NCBI RefSeq assembly: GCF_002105155.1
Contig: NW_019029043.1
Coordinates: 1 to 64,000, forward strand
Length of the DNA stretch: 64,000 nucleotides
Origin: Lobosporangium transversale
Taxonomy: Eukaryota; Mortierellomycota; Mortierellomycetes; Mortierellales; Mortierellaceae
Reading direction: 5' to 3'
Below the pieces are notes generated by a model that saw only the letters and a list, made by a program, of their open reading frames with translations, made no database searches and was not told where the DNA came from. The position numbers and the translations under genes were made by a program. This document shows, in pieces, positions 40,157-51,658 of the stretch; positions within the stretch are counted from its first letter, which is position 1; every line of letters starts with the position of its first letter.

Positions 40157-41026
40157 GGTGAATGGTCGTTTTTTTTTTTTTTTTTTTACGCGAAGGATGA
40201 TTCTGCGACGATATTTATTGTCCTTGTAGGCGCAGTTTTTTTTTTTTTTTATTTTTTTTTAAATATTTATATTTTTTCTTATTCTACAGAGGAATGAAGA
40301 ATAGAGAGGAAGGAAAGTCAAAGAGAAAAAAAAAAAAAAAATGTAAAGAGGCGTAGAACAGATTGAAAAAGATGAAGAAAAAGAAAAAAGGGGAAAAAAA
40401 GAAAAAGAGAAAGAGAGAAAACCAATTGGAGAAAAAATAAAATTGCTAGTTTTCTTTTGCATGATAATGCTCATATTTTTTTTTTTTTTTTTTTTTTTAC
40501 ATGATCCCCATTCAACCCTGCGACCTAAAGTCACACAGGATAAAATGAGAGGAGGTGAGGTAGGGGAAGGCAACTGCATAAGAAGATAAGAAGCGACCAC
40601 AACACTGCAGACACAGACGCAGTTAAGATTCGATTATTCATTCTATTTTTTTTTTTTTTTTTTTTTTTGTACTATTGTCTCATTGAAGAGAAACAAGAAA
40701 TAAAAAAAGCCATACCCCCTTGAATGTACGAGCGTAGGGTTGGAAAAGGAGGGAATAATAATAAAAAGAAACAGGTTGGTACGCCTATGCTCATACTCAT
40801 GGTTCAGTCAACATAGAGCTACATATAATAGTTGTGACAAGAACATGAAGGAAAAGGAGGATATGACCTTGTTCCATTGAATATAACATTGGATGTTCCT
40901 GAAGGCTTTTGGCGCCGCTAGGGAAAGGGGAGGGTGGTATTTTTGTGCAAAGTATGCGGAGTAAAATTAAAAGGAGCTCCTTTACTTATTGTCAAAGTGT
41001 GAGAACCTTGCTTACAGGTATCTGTT

Positions 41027-41065
<39 letters not shown>

Positions 41066-41098
41066 GTATACAAATGTTCTGAAAGCTGTAGTTGGTGG
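40157..41098. other. Upstream region of the kinase gene
   Basis: Poly-T tracts at 40170-40187, 40478-40498, 40647-40668 and 41029-41062, separated by purine-rich sequence. No gene was recognised. It holds the kinase promoter. Confidence 0.4.
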
Positions 41099-41474
41099 AC
41101 CATTCAAATTCAAGGATACCCAGGCTATTTCTTTAGCATTGACGTTCCTATTGGGTCGCAAGACAGATCTGGGTGCTTCAAAGGAAAAGAACATTGCTTA
41201 TGCACGTGGCATACAGCAGATCACAAGGAGGAGGGATCTGTGTGTTATTCCACAATCAATTATCACAACCCAAAGGGCAATGCCTCTGCAAAAAGTTTCC
41301 CTGTCCCCCCATGTCAATGTTACGCAATGGTGGCGAGGGAAATTTCAAACTGGCTGCGCCAAAGTGTCATGTGCTATGATATCCACCAACAATGTCCTTA
41401 ATGAAATAAATTTTATCTCCAGGATCATCTCAATCATCTCTCGTCAACATCATCACCTCTACCGAAAAAAAAAA

Positions 41475-42700
41475 ATGGTAGCCCTGTTCTTGCCCGCAGT
41501 CCTTGCCATCGCACGCGAGCAGTCAAAGGCGTGATTTGTCTTCAGGTGTTTGTCTGATTTCAACATTACAACCTGTCGCCGATACAGTAGGCCAATAGTA
41601 CAAAGTCGTTCGCTATCGGTTCTGCTGTCGCCTGAACATCAAAGACATCCAACATGCTCTTGCCAAGACTCAGGCAGGGAGTCTTCACATAGCTGAGATA
41701 GACCAATGCTACAAGTTGAAAGCGTTCTCGTCTGCATTACAGAGGAAACGAGCTCGCCGAAAAGTTGAACACCAGAAGTAACAGCACCAACAGCACACAA
41801 CTGGACGGATGGAATCAACTCATTCGTCCCCTGGTTCAAGGAGAGGCACACGATGTGCTGAGCACCCACCCTCCATCACTGCAGAGGTGGTTAATTTGTT
41901 TCATGACGATGAGGAGATGACACAGACATCCGTGGGACGTAGAAAGAGGAACTTAGTGTAGCGGGGACTAGTTCCTTGTCAGATTGGGATCCTAGAAAAT
42001 GGCTTGTCAAAGCATATCTCAACTAAAGCATTCTCTTCACGAGGATCAGATTCAGGGAGCATGATGAATAGTGCTTTGGGTTTTAATCAAAGAGCATGCA
42101 ATGGAACAAGATCGTAGACAACAAAACGTAAGGGTATTTGCCTGGTTTCATCGGATGAAGAAGAAATAATTGAGGATGTCATCTTGGAAGCGGAGAAGAT
42201 CCTCTTGAATACAGTTAGTATCTCCAGATGATACAGGGTATGCGCAATTCAGAAGACCATTAGAGATTAAGAGTGGTACGGATGAAGGGAAGTATGAAGT
42301 GAAATCAGGTTATTGACATTAATGACATGGAAAAGAGTTCAAAAAAAAAAAAAAAAAGTACAATCCCTCAGGTCGATAAAAATCGGGAGATGCCCTCAAA
42401 TGCTTTTGAGTCAGCAATTTAAGTAATCTTTTTCCTGCACCGGAGAGCAGCGTCGGTACAGTGTACAGAGACACCGACGTCTTCACTAATAGGAAGATTA
42501 ATTCAAGACTTTATCCTCTTGAGGAGAGTGGAATGCTTCTAGTACTTTTTGGTGAAAACATCAGCACTATGCTTGATAGTGCATCATCATCGCCTCGAGG
42601 GATAACGGTGGATGACCTTGGATGTACAGTACATCATCATAGAATATTCTCATAAATTAAGTATCCGGGCTTTACACGAAAGAGCAATGCCCATTTCTGA
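41475..42700 (+). pseudogene. Dead tandem copy of the homeodomain-like gene at 43307
   Basis: The start ATGGTAGCCCTGTTCTTGCC and following sequence align with the intact gene at 43307 in the same order. Matching blocks include CAGCACACAACTGGAC near 41790, GATGAGGAGATGACACAGAC near 41910, CATCGGATGAAGAAG near 42150, GGAGAGCAGCGTC near 42443 and TTTACACGAAAGAGCAA near 42672. Many small insertions, deletions and stops destroy the frame. The copy probably arose by tandem duplication, and one copy has since decayed. Confidence 0.8.
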
Positions 42701-43306
42701 AAAGACGTGCCATATTTATACTGTGATTAAACCCCATATATTATTATTAAAAAGTTTTGTGCATCTTCATCGCTTGAGAATAAAAAATTTTAAAATCTTT
42801 GCTGCATGTTCGCCGCTTCATAATCAATCTTGGCGTTGAAACAACACTTTCTTCTTCTAGAAGCGTGCCTTACCTGCTATCTGGCACAGGGAACTAAGCG
42901 CGACATGGTGCATGATCATACAGGCACCATGCCGCATGTGAAGCACGCGCTCCAAGATAGGCATTTAAAGATAGAGGTGTTTGAGATTAGAACTAAAGCT
43001 ACGAAATAATTAAGTACACCAGGCCTCCCTCATTCTATCGGCGTCTGGATATTGTAGACTGACATTTGAGTGCTTTTTTACTTTTTCTCACAGAAAGTTT
43101 TTTTTTTTTTTGTTTTTTTAATAATGCATTGCACCATATTCATGGCCATGCTGGGGCACGTGGCTCCAGCAGTGCATATTTAATTACAAACAATATAAAT
43201 TATTTTTGTATGTACAAACAAACTGATTCGCGTCTCCAAAATCATCTCGCGACAGCCAACATCAATTTTACTTTGAAAAAAGGAAAAGAATAAAGAAACC
43301 ATCATA
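42701..43306. other. Spacer between the dead and live homeodomain-like copies
   Basis: No gene was recognised. The stretch contains a TTTTTGTTTTTTTAAT tract near 43100 and forms the promoter side of the gene at 43307. Confidence 0.4.
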
Positions 43307-46294
43307 ATGGTCACTCTCTCTTTGCCTGCATCTCTTGCCATTACGCCTGAGAAGTCGGAGGCACTGATTTACGCCTGGGTCGTTTTCAATGGATTACCTG
43401 ATTTCAGTACCCTTCAACATATAGCCGACAAGGCGGGCCTTCAGTTTGAAGTTGTTCGTTATTGGTTTCATTGCCGCCTAAATCTTGAAGGTATCCAGTA
43501 TGCTCTTGCGAATACGCAGGCACAGAGCCTCCATATGCCAGCGCTCGATGAATACTATAAGCTGGAGGAGTTTTCCTTAGCATTACAGAGGGACCGAACT
43601 CGCCACCAAACTGAACATCACCAACACCACCAACACACAACTGGACAAGCAGAATTATACAAAAATCAATCAAAAAGGCGTACAAAGACAACTCGTCCTT
43701 CTCCAGGTTCGAGGAAAGACACACGACGTGCTTCTCACACCCCTTCCATGGCTGAGGAGGTGGTTACTTTATCCAGTGACGATGAACAGATAACACAGAC
43801 ATCTGCAGGGCGCAAGAAGAGGAGGCTCAGTGCAGCAGGGGTCAGTTGCTCATCCTTGGCTCAATACACCGAGGATTTAGAAAATGGCTGGCTTGAAAGT
43901 ATTTCGACTAATGTGTCTTCTTCAGGGAAAACTAAGAAAACCGAGATCGATCAACAAGGTGCAGATTCAGGGGCCATGATCAGCAGTGCTGGAATTAACT
44001 TTCAAAAACCATCCAAGGAGGCAGAGTCACAGATAGTAAAGCGCAAGGCTATTTGTCTAAGTTCATCAGACGAAGAAACAGTGGAGGAACTAGTCTTGGA
44101 AGTGGGGCAGGCTCCTTTGAATAGAGTTAATGTCCCTAAAGTGGGTGAGAATGAAAAAGATTTCCCACAACCGAGAAGGCAGCAAGGCGTCAATCAGAAT
44201 CTAGCAGTGGTGTCCATGGAGAGAAACCAGTTTGCTGATATCAGCGATATGGAAAAAGGAACGAATGAAGATGCGATCCCCCAACTTGATTACAATCAGG
44301 AGACACCTTTTGATACTTTTAATCTGACAATACCAAGTAACCCAATTCCTATAGCGGAGAGCAGTGTCATTACAGCACAAAGGGATACCGACACCTTCGC
44401 TAATGAGGAGTGTATAATATGGACTGTAACAAACACGTATGATGAAAAGATCAGCAGTATGCTCGACGATACATCTTGGCGACATGAGTTTTCATCGATC
44501 AAACCAATGAAGAGACCAAAGAGCACAAGTAATTCTATGGATGGCATCTCCCCTGATGTTGTAATCATTGAAGGTTCGCGGCCAGCAGAAGACTCCGCAT
44601 CAACTCAAGGCACACTAGTGGTGGACGGTCTTGATTACACACCACCGCCGAATACGATACCACGCATCTCACAAATTAGCTTTCCAGACTTTACGCGAAA
44701 GAACAAACACCTGGCATCTAAAGAAGCATATCACGAGCAATCCCGAGGAAGGTCCAGAACTCGACGAGAGAATAAAACACATCGAAGCGCACATTATTCC
44801 CGTGGACGGCCTCAAGGTCGATCGCGTAGCCGTGCTGTGCCGTCATCCTATCGATCACATTCACGTATGTCATTACACCATCGCGATAAATCGATTGAAC
44901 CCGACTCTAACTTGAGAGAGGACCGAGTCGATCAATGGCTTTCGAATTACACGATAAGCCCTGGTATGCGCAAACTTTTTTATTTTTATTTTTATTTTTA
45001 TTTTTATTTTTATTTTTATTTTTATTTTTTTTTTTATTTTTTTTATTTTTTTTATTTTATTTTTTTTATTTTATTTTTATTTTTATTTTATTATTTTTTA
45101 TTTTATTTTTTTATTTTTTTATTTTTTTTTCGATTCGAAAGACAATCATTCAAGCTTTGTCTCTTTCTTTCTCTAGATGCGAATGGGTTTGGTAGTATGC
45201 AGGAGCATAGGCACGGACGTTCTAGAAGGCGCGCCTCGTATCATGAAGATTCTTTTCAGTCTTATAGTGATGATGATGATACAGGTATGTAGGGCAATCT
45301 ACATATAAAACTTTAATTCATTCACAAAGGTATTTGCAAGCTCAATTTCATACATGTCTTTGTATTCAGTACAATCTTCAAGGGAGAGGTATTATTTTGA
45401 AGACTCACGAAGCCGAGCGCGAACTTCAAGTGGTCGAGAACGTTATTCAGATTATAAGAGATCTAGCAGCATGAAGGATGAAGGTAAGGGATATATATAA
45501 TTTTATATATTTCGAAGAAGTCCTCATTATTACTGTTGTTACTATTATTGACGGATAACGCATTTGTCATGTCTTTAGTGTATCCTGATACAAATGAGAA
45601 GACTAAGCGACGGCGACATTCAACTAAGGCACATCGCAGTCATCGGTCTCGTTCACGCCATCACAGAGTTAAATCGGATAGTGATGAGGAATCCTATACT
45701 GACTATTATAAAGATCGTCATCGCGACAGAAGATCTAGAAAAAGTCATCACCGCCGTACCGACTCTGACTCTGATACGGATGATTATGATTCTAGAGAGC
45801 ATCGCTCCAGAAGCAATAGATATTATCGTGACCATTCAAAGACTCGAGAGGAGATCGAGCCTGAGATTGAAGAGAGCTCACGCAGACGAGGAGACTACTG
45901 TTACCCCAGTTCACATAATCGTGCAAACAGCCCAGATAACGCATCCTCTGTAACACGACGAGGCAGAGACAGAGCTCAATCGAGGAAACGCAATGATATC
46001 CCTTCCGATGGCAGTCATACAACATACTTAGAAAAACATCATGATGAGCGTGAGAGCCGAAAGTCCAACCGAAGATATTCCAGCCATGATAAGAAAAGCT
46101 TCGTAGGACATCGCCCCAGTAACACTACAAAAGATATTGAACAATCTATCACAAATACCCCCGTGGAGGCGCCATCCAAGGTGAAACTGATCGATATTCA
46201 AGCACCATCGCAACCGCAAGTGGCTCCTCCATCTATGTTACCAAATGGTGGGAAGCGTCTTTTTGTGGTGTCACAAATTGTGCGTCCCACATGA
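43307..46294 (+). CDS. Homeodomain-like protein with Arg/Ser-rich C terminus
   Basis: Four exons (43307-44963, 45177-45284, 45370-45483, 45579-46294) all join in phase 1 and give about 864 residues. Residues 13-62 look like a divergent homeodomain: a helix with LIYAWVVF, then LQHIADKAGL, then the recognition-helix motif VVRYWFHCRL. The middle is acidic and Ser-rich, with repeated SSDDE/SSDEE patches that look like casein kinase 2 or SUMO-binding sites. The C-terminal third, spread over exons 2-4, is rich in Arg, Ser, His and Asp, with RSRSR and SDSDTDD runs like splicing factors. A transcription or RNA-linked nuclear role is inferred. Intron 1 contains a long TTTTTA repeat. Confidence 0.8.
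44973..45132. repeat. (TTTTTA)n microsatellite in intron
   Basis: About 150 bases of TTTTTA and related T-rich units in the first intron of the homeodomain-like gene. Confidence 0.95.
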
Positions 46295-46920
46295 ACGTAA
46301 GAGATAATAATGCAAGATATTAATATAAACATAATAGTAATCATAGTTAGCATTATGAAATAGCACTTTACAGAAGTGTACATGTATAAGAATGTACTAT
46401 TTGACAATGTATTCAAAACAAAAGCAATAAAGTGTTCTGCAGGTCTGAACATGTTCTTCCAACTTGTTTTCCACAATGGATAATCGGGATAATTGAAGGT
46501 TTGGCATGATTTGTCAGACAGGACATGTACCAAAAAACAAGAATTACTAATCTGACACTAAGGGGATAAAAAATGCAGAAAGATCTTGTGTGACATTGGA
46601 CACACGAAGAATGCAAGTGTGAACTTTTTTTTTTTTTTTTTTTTTTTTTTATTGACAATTACCCTTCTCTTTGTTACACACTCTTTCCACTTTTTACACT
46701 CTTCTTTTTCACTTCTTCAGTTCTCATCCTCTTTCATTGCAAGCACTTGCTCATTCTTCTCATTTCATTCCATCCATTTCAACTCTTGTGAGGATCAGGG
46801 CCAAATCTTTTTCCTCTCCTTTTCTTTCCTTTCCTTTCCTTTCCTTTCCTTCCTTCCTTCTCTGGAAACAACATCATTATAGTCAATTGATCCCATCAGA
46901 CATTGCGCAATACACGTATC
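46295..46920. other. Intergenic region before the thioredoxin fusion gene
   Basis: A poly-T tract at 46626-46650 and a TTTCC repeat near 46824-46855 are present. No gene was recognised. The CT-rich stretch up to 46920 looks like a 5' leader. Confidence 0.4.
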
Positions 46921-47178
46921 ATGGCTTCACCTTTTATTCTTTCACCCATTACAGACAATGAATTAGACAAGGTCCTGCTAGAACATCATCATCGTCAACT
47001 AGTCCTTGTCTTCACGACAGCCTGGTGCAAGAACTGCAAGAGATTGTGTTCGTGCAATTATTTTTAATGTTATTTTGTTAACTCCATCGATTCTTCCATG
47101 TAATCATATGAGTATAGTTCATCAAGTAGATAAATATCCATGTCTTAACATTCCCCTGATCTTTGTCTGTATACCCTT

Positions 47179-47210
<32 letters not shown>

Positions 47211-48588
47211 TGTTCCATTTAGCAAGTGCAATTGAAAAGATGGCTGAAGACCTACATAAGATTGCAACTTTTGTTCATGTGGATGTGGATGAACTGGTGG
47301 TAAGGATGGAATCTATCCTATAGTTTCGAGTTTATCATTTATTTCTTAACTTGTATCCTCTCTCTCTTTCCTCGTCTTCACTTTTTAAATGTTTTGAGAG
47401 AAGAAGAGGAGGAAGAAGGAAAGGAAAGAGAAGGAAAGGATAGAAAAGGAGTGGGAAGAGAGAGAAAAAAAAAAAAAAATTCTGACAAATCCATAACCCA
47501 AACTTTATTTGTTAAAAGAGAGAGAGGAAATCGCGTGCTTTGTGGGGGATACCACTCAATTTAACAAGTCATCATTACGCCCACGACAGTTGAGCACTGC
47601 TTCGCCACCAAAAACGCGTCTTTTTTTATTATCTTTCATTCTCTCTCTCTCTCTCTCTCCTACTCTCCTATCCTTCTGCTCTCCTACTCTGCTGTTCCTT
47701 AGCTCACTTGTTGACTGTTTTTTTAATTTATATATTTTTATTATTACTATCATTATTATTATTATTATTATCATTATTATTTCTCAGCAAACAGTCAAAA
47801 AGTACAATGTCGAACGTACGCCAACGTTTGCACTTTTTCGAGGACATGTTTTCCAAACCTCCATCACCGCGGCTCAGCTTCCTAAGAAGCCCACGCCTGA
47901 GGAGAGTGATGACCAACTGTTGGCTTGGGTCTCCGACACAGTCAAATCATTTGCTCAACATTGGAGTGCATCCTACTCCAAGATCACAGATCACCTTGCG
48001 TTTTCACCCACCCCAACAGAGCGCCAGATTACTGAAGGTCTGATCAATGTCGGTTTCAAAAGCGTCATTGGCATGGAATCAAAACAAAACCCTGGAGAAT
48101 ACCTTGCTAAAGAGGGTGATCTCTGGAAAGCTGCTGGGATCGAATTTGTCTCACATCCTATCAAGGTCATTATTTCGTTATTGTTGTTTTCTTTTTCTTT
48201 TATTTATAATAATGCCGCTATAGGTTTGGATACCTATGTATGAAAAGAGAACAGATGTATCTAAACGCTTCTGTCTACCCTCCTCCTATTCTTTTTTTTA
48301 TTTTTTTTTTATTTTTTATTTTTTTACAATGATCAATGTCGACAGAGTGCAGACGAGATCGGTTTTAGTGATTTTGATGAGATTCTTCATCTAGTTGAAA
48401 CACTGCCAGGCCCGATCTTGATCCATTCCGACATTGGACAAGTGGCAGCCATCATGGTCTTTGTCATGGTCGCCAAGCAGAACGCGAGGAAAGGAACTGA
48501 GGTCTCAGAATGGGCCAGAGAACTGGGTTTTGATTTCGAGGGACTTGGTAGAGTGTCTCAAACGATCTGTGCTTGGGTCGATAAATGA
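46921..48588 (+). CDS. Thioredoxin domain fused to DUF442/phosphatase-like domain
   Basis: Five exons (46921-47047, 47223-47299, 47788-48165, 48224-48256, 48346-48588) join in phase and give about 285 residues. Donor 1 is GTTCGT, weaker than the others, but it restores the frame. The N-terminal thioredoxin fold has the active site WCKNC (Cys36, Cys39), FVHVDVDEL and the cis-proline motif TPTFALF. From about residue 110 a DUF442-like (beta-lactamase-hydrolase-like phosphatase) domain follows: FSPTPTERQITEGL, GFKSVIGM, IPMYEKRTD. At the phosphatase loop it reads ILIHSDIGQVAA, with Ser (about residue 233) where the family usually has the catalytic Cys, and no Arg. The second domain is therefore probably inactive. 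The role is inferred to be thiol redox. Confidence 0.82.
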
Positions 48589-48871
48589 GAGCAATGGGGA
48601 GGCAGGCTGCGGGAGTAATGATAGTAAGTGTTACTACCGCGCAGGGAAAGAAGGATACAAGGAAGAATATATATCGAAAGTGAAAGAACGATTTGGACTG
48701 ATGAAGTCCCTGGAATGACCCAAATATCGAAATCAAGGGTGAAAATGTTAATGAAAAGAATGATCAATAAAAAATCGAAATACTGGATACTGTTATTCTA
48801 TTATTTAATGTCATTAGTTTACTATCATCGCCAAGGTATTGTATATGAATAACATGTTTATATGATACCCT

Positions 48872-49138
48872 TTACCACCAGAAGAAATTCACTAAATGAT
48901 CACTTTTTGAAAATAAAACCTCCAAGACCGTCTTCGACTTTTCATCCCCGACAAAGCTTTCACTGTCGCGTTGCAATAACTCTGGAAGATCAATGGTGCA
49001 TGTGGCTAATCGAGTGAAGGGCAATGGTGCAAAGCCAGCCTTGAGCATCATGTCATGAGTACCATTAGCAGCCTTCTGTAAGTTCTTTTGTAAGCGAGAT
49101 CCTGGGCTTCCAATCAGACGCACTTGTATGTTTTCCAT
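48872..49138 (-). CDS. Possible small protein of 88 residues, unknown
   Basis: The frame from ATG 49138 (MENIQVRLIGSPG..) runs to a stop at 48872 with a balanced composition, including TIDLPELLQRDSESF. It has no recognised domain. The same frame is open further upstream to 49348. The opposite strand is also open here, so the coding strand is uncertain. I chose the internal Met because the upstream part looks less protein-like. Confidence 0.3.
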   Translation of the reverse strand: MENIQVRLIGSPGSRLQKNLQKAANGTHDMMLKAGFAPLPFTRLATCTIDLPELLQRDSESFVGDEKSKTVLEVLFSKSDHLVNFFWW

Positions 49139-49972
49139 CCTTGAACAAAAAGAAGGCTCAATCCAATTGCCGGCAGAACAAGAGATGGAAATGAGGTTAT
49201 ATGGAACCAAGAAGAAAGCTGACGAGCTTGAAGAGTGTGTCCGTGAAGGAAGTTCGCTAGTTACTAGCAAACAGGAGCCTCCAGAGTTGGTATACTGGCG
49301 CTCGCAGAATGAACACTTGCCCAATTTAGCAAATATGGCACGAAACAACCTAGCAAATCAAATAACCTTTTTACAATTCAAACTCTAAACTATATCACTT
49401 GGCAATTCGAACCACTCAAATCACTTGAACAATTCGAGTTATGAAGTGTCCGAATCATTCGAGCCATTCGGTACTCGAAGTAATCGAACGACTCGAATTA
49501 TCCAGAGATCTGTAACTTAAGGGTGTCATTCGAATCATTCGAACTTACCATGATTCATTTTCGAGTTCGATATGTTCGTTTAGGAGCACTGCATTGGATG
49601 ACAAGGAAACTGTCCTAAGCAGGGCATTAACTATTACATTTTATCTTCCTCATCCATTGAACCGCCCCAAGGACTCTCTGAAAGAAGCAAAAATGGGAGG
49701 CCAAAGATGAATTGGGACGTATTTCTGCGCGCGATGCTTACGTCACGGGCTATACACGTGATATATGACTGCCTAAATCTGCCCAGATTCACAGTTCAAC
49801 GCGCCCACGTAAGTCGCCATGATACACGAAAGCTCCCTTTTGACAGTCGCAATATACTCGCGCATGCGCATCGTCTGTCTGCTTGTTTTATTTCTACTTT
49901 CATTATCCCATCTCTTCTCGTCTTCATTGACATTCTTTTCTATAAACATATAAACCACTTTAAAGACACAGC
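49139..49972. other. Intergenic region with degenerate ATTCGA repeats
   Basis: About 49385-49560 contains many spaced copies of ATTCGA/CTCGAA and related forms, which are palindrome-like. The rest includes the proteasome gene promoter with a TATAAAC near 49941. No gene was recognised apart from the uncertain frame above. Confidence 0.5.
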
Positions 49973-51360
49973 ATGACCTCCCGACTGCCACAGACCAAAG
50001 GTGGATTCAATTTTGACAACCATGTCCGGTAAGTTGGATTGTCTCAATTTCCTTTTTTTTTTTTTTTTTTTTTTACATACAGGTTCATAAGACGATTATT
50101 AAGGACGCGTCTCCTAACTTTGAAATTGAAATAAAATGGATATAGAAACACCATGTTGGAAGGGAAGGGTCTCGGACTGCCAAAAGCGACCAAGACAGGA
50201 ACGACCATTGTTGGACTGATTTACAAGGACGGTATTGTTCTCGGTGCCGATACTCGTGCCACAGCCGGACCCATTGTTGCAGACAAGAATTGTGAGAAGA
50301 TTCATTATCTGGCTCCCAACATGTACTGCTGTGGTGCAGGGACAGCAGCAGACACAGAAATGACCACAGCCTTGATCAGCAGTCAATTGGAGCTTCATCG
50401 TTTAAGTACAGGACGTCAAGCTCGCGTTGTTACTGCCATGACAATGTTGAAGCAGATGCTGTTCAAGTAAGTCTTTTTCTTTTCCTTTTCCTTTCTTTTC
50501 TTCTCTTCTTCTTCTCTTTTTCTTTCCTTTTCTTTTCCTTTTCTTTTCAACTTTGAAATATCGAAATAATCTCAGAATACATTTCTTAATATCTATCACC
50601 TTGTCATTACAATTGCGTATTCTTATTTAGGTACCAAGGACATATTGGAGCTGCTTTGATTCTTGGAGGAGTCGATATCAATGGACCTCACCTTTACACA
50701 ATCTACCCACATGGAAGTACAGATAAGCTTCCATATGTCACCATGGGCTCTGGATCACTTGCTGCTATGAGTGTTTTTGAAAGCCGTTTCAAGGCTGACA
50801 TGGACGTACGTACAATTGTTATAGAAATAGAAATAGAAATACATCATATCCACGGTCGTGAATGTTTCACCGTCAATCCTCTTCCTCCCCCCAATGATCT
50901 AATGAGATGCCTAATATATACCTCTTTCGTGCACCTGTCTGAACCATTAGCGCGAGGACGCCATTGCTTTAGTGCAGGATGCCATTGAAGCCGGTATTTT
51001 CAACGATCTTGGATCTGGATCAAACGTCGATGTTGTCGTGATTACCAAGGAGAATGTCGAAGTCCTCCGAAATTATGCTAGACCTAATGAGCGTGGAGTT
51101 AAGGAAGCAAGGTATGCAACAATTTTTTTCTCACTCTAATGCTTGAGTTGGAGGATATAATATTTTATGCTTCAAGAGCGCGATTATAGTTAATGTTGTA
51201 TTGCTTTATTGCTATCTTTCTGACTATCTTGTCATATCACGGGCCTAATAGCTACATGTTTCCTCAGGGAACAACACAGGTGCTCAAGTCGTCAATCCGT
51301 GATCTTGTGGATATCAAGGAGACAGTTCAGCCTGTCACAACGGAAGCTATGGATATTTGA
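49973..51360 (+). CDS. PUP1: 20S proteasome subunit beta 2 (PSMB7/Pup1 type)
   Basis: Five exons (49973-50028, 50146-50466, 50631-50805, 50951-51111, 51252-51360) join in phase and give 273 residues, the usual length for this subunit. After a propeptide of about 37 residues comes the mature N-terminal TTIVGL, where Thr38 is the catalytic nucleophile. Then follow GADTRAT, the Lys-containing segment [10 protein letters not shown] and the [12 protein letters not shown] motif of active beta subunits. Subunit beta 2 gives the trypsin-like activity of the 20S core. Self-cleavage between Gly37 and Thr38 is expected. The C-terminal extension, which in the family wraps around beta 3, is present. Confidence 0.96.
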
Positions 51361-51658
51361 GTCCTGTCAGCTCATCGTCAATAAAAGAAATGTATTAAAG
51401 TAATAAAATAGTAAATTGGTGGGGCAATAGCCCTTGGTCTTAGTCTTGTGGCTCTTTTTCATCTCAATAACAGGTGATGGGTACCGTTAGCAATCCCTAG
51501 TAGGGCATGGAATTTTAGAATTCTGTTTAAGACGATCTTACTGAAAAAGATACCGGCACCAAGCCACATGCCTTTTCTGTGTCTGGCCTTGTTTCCGTTC
51601 TGTGGATACGGTCCCCCTCAATATAGCTTCATTGGTTACTGTCATTGCATTGCCCACC
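51361..51658. other. Short intergenic region before NPR3
   Basis: No gene was recognised. An in-frame upstream ATG at 51602 exists, but the CCACCATGG context at 51656-51661 is the better start of the next gene. Confidence 0.4.

Noticed and set aside
47509-47787. In-frame upstream extension of thioredoxin exon 3
   Set aside because: It runs through CTCTCT and ATT repeats before a good TTTCTCAG acceptor. The thioredoxin fold continues only from exon 2 to 47788.
51602-51658. Earlier start codon for NPR3
   Set aside because: It adds residues not expected in the family and has a weaker context than CCACCATGG at 51656-51661.
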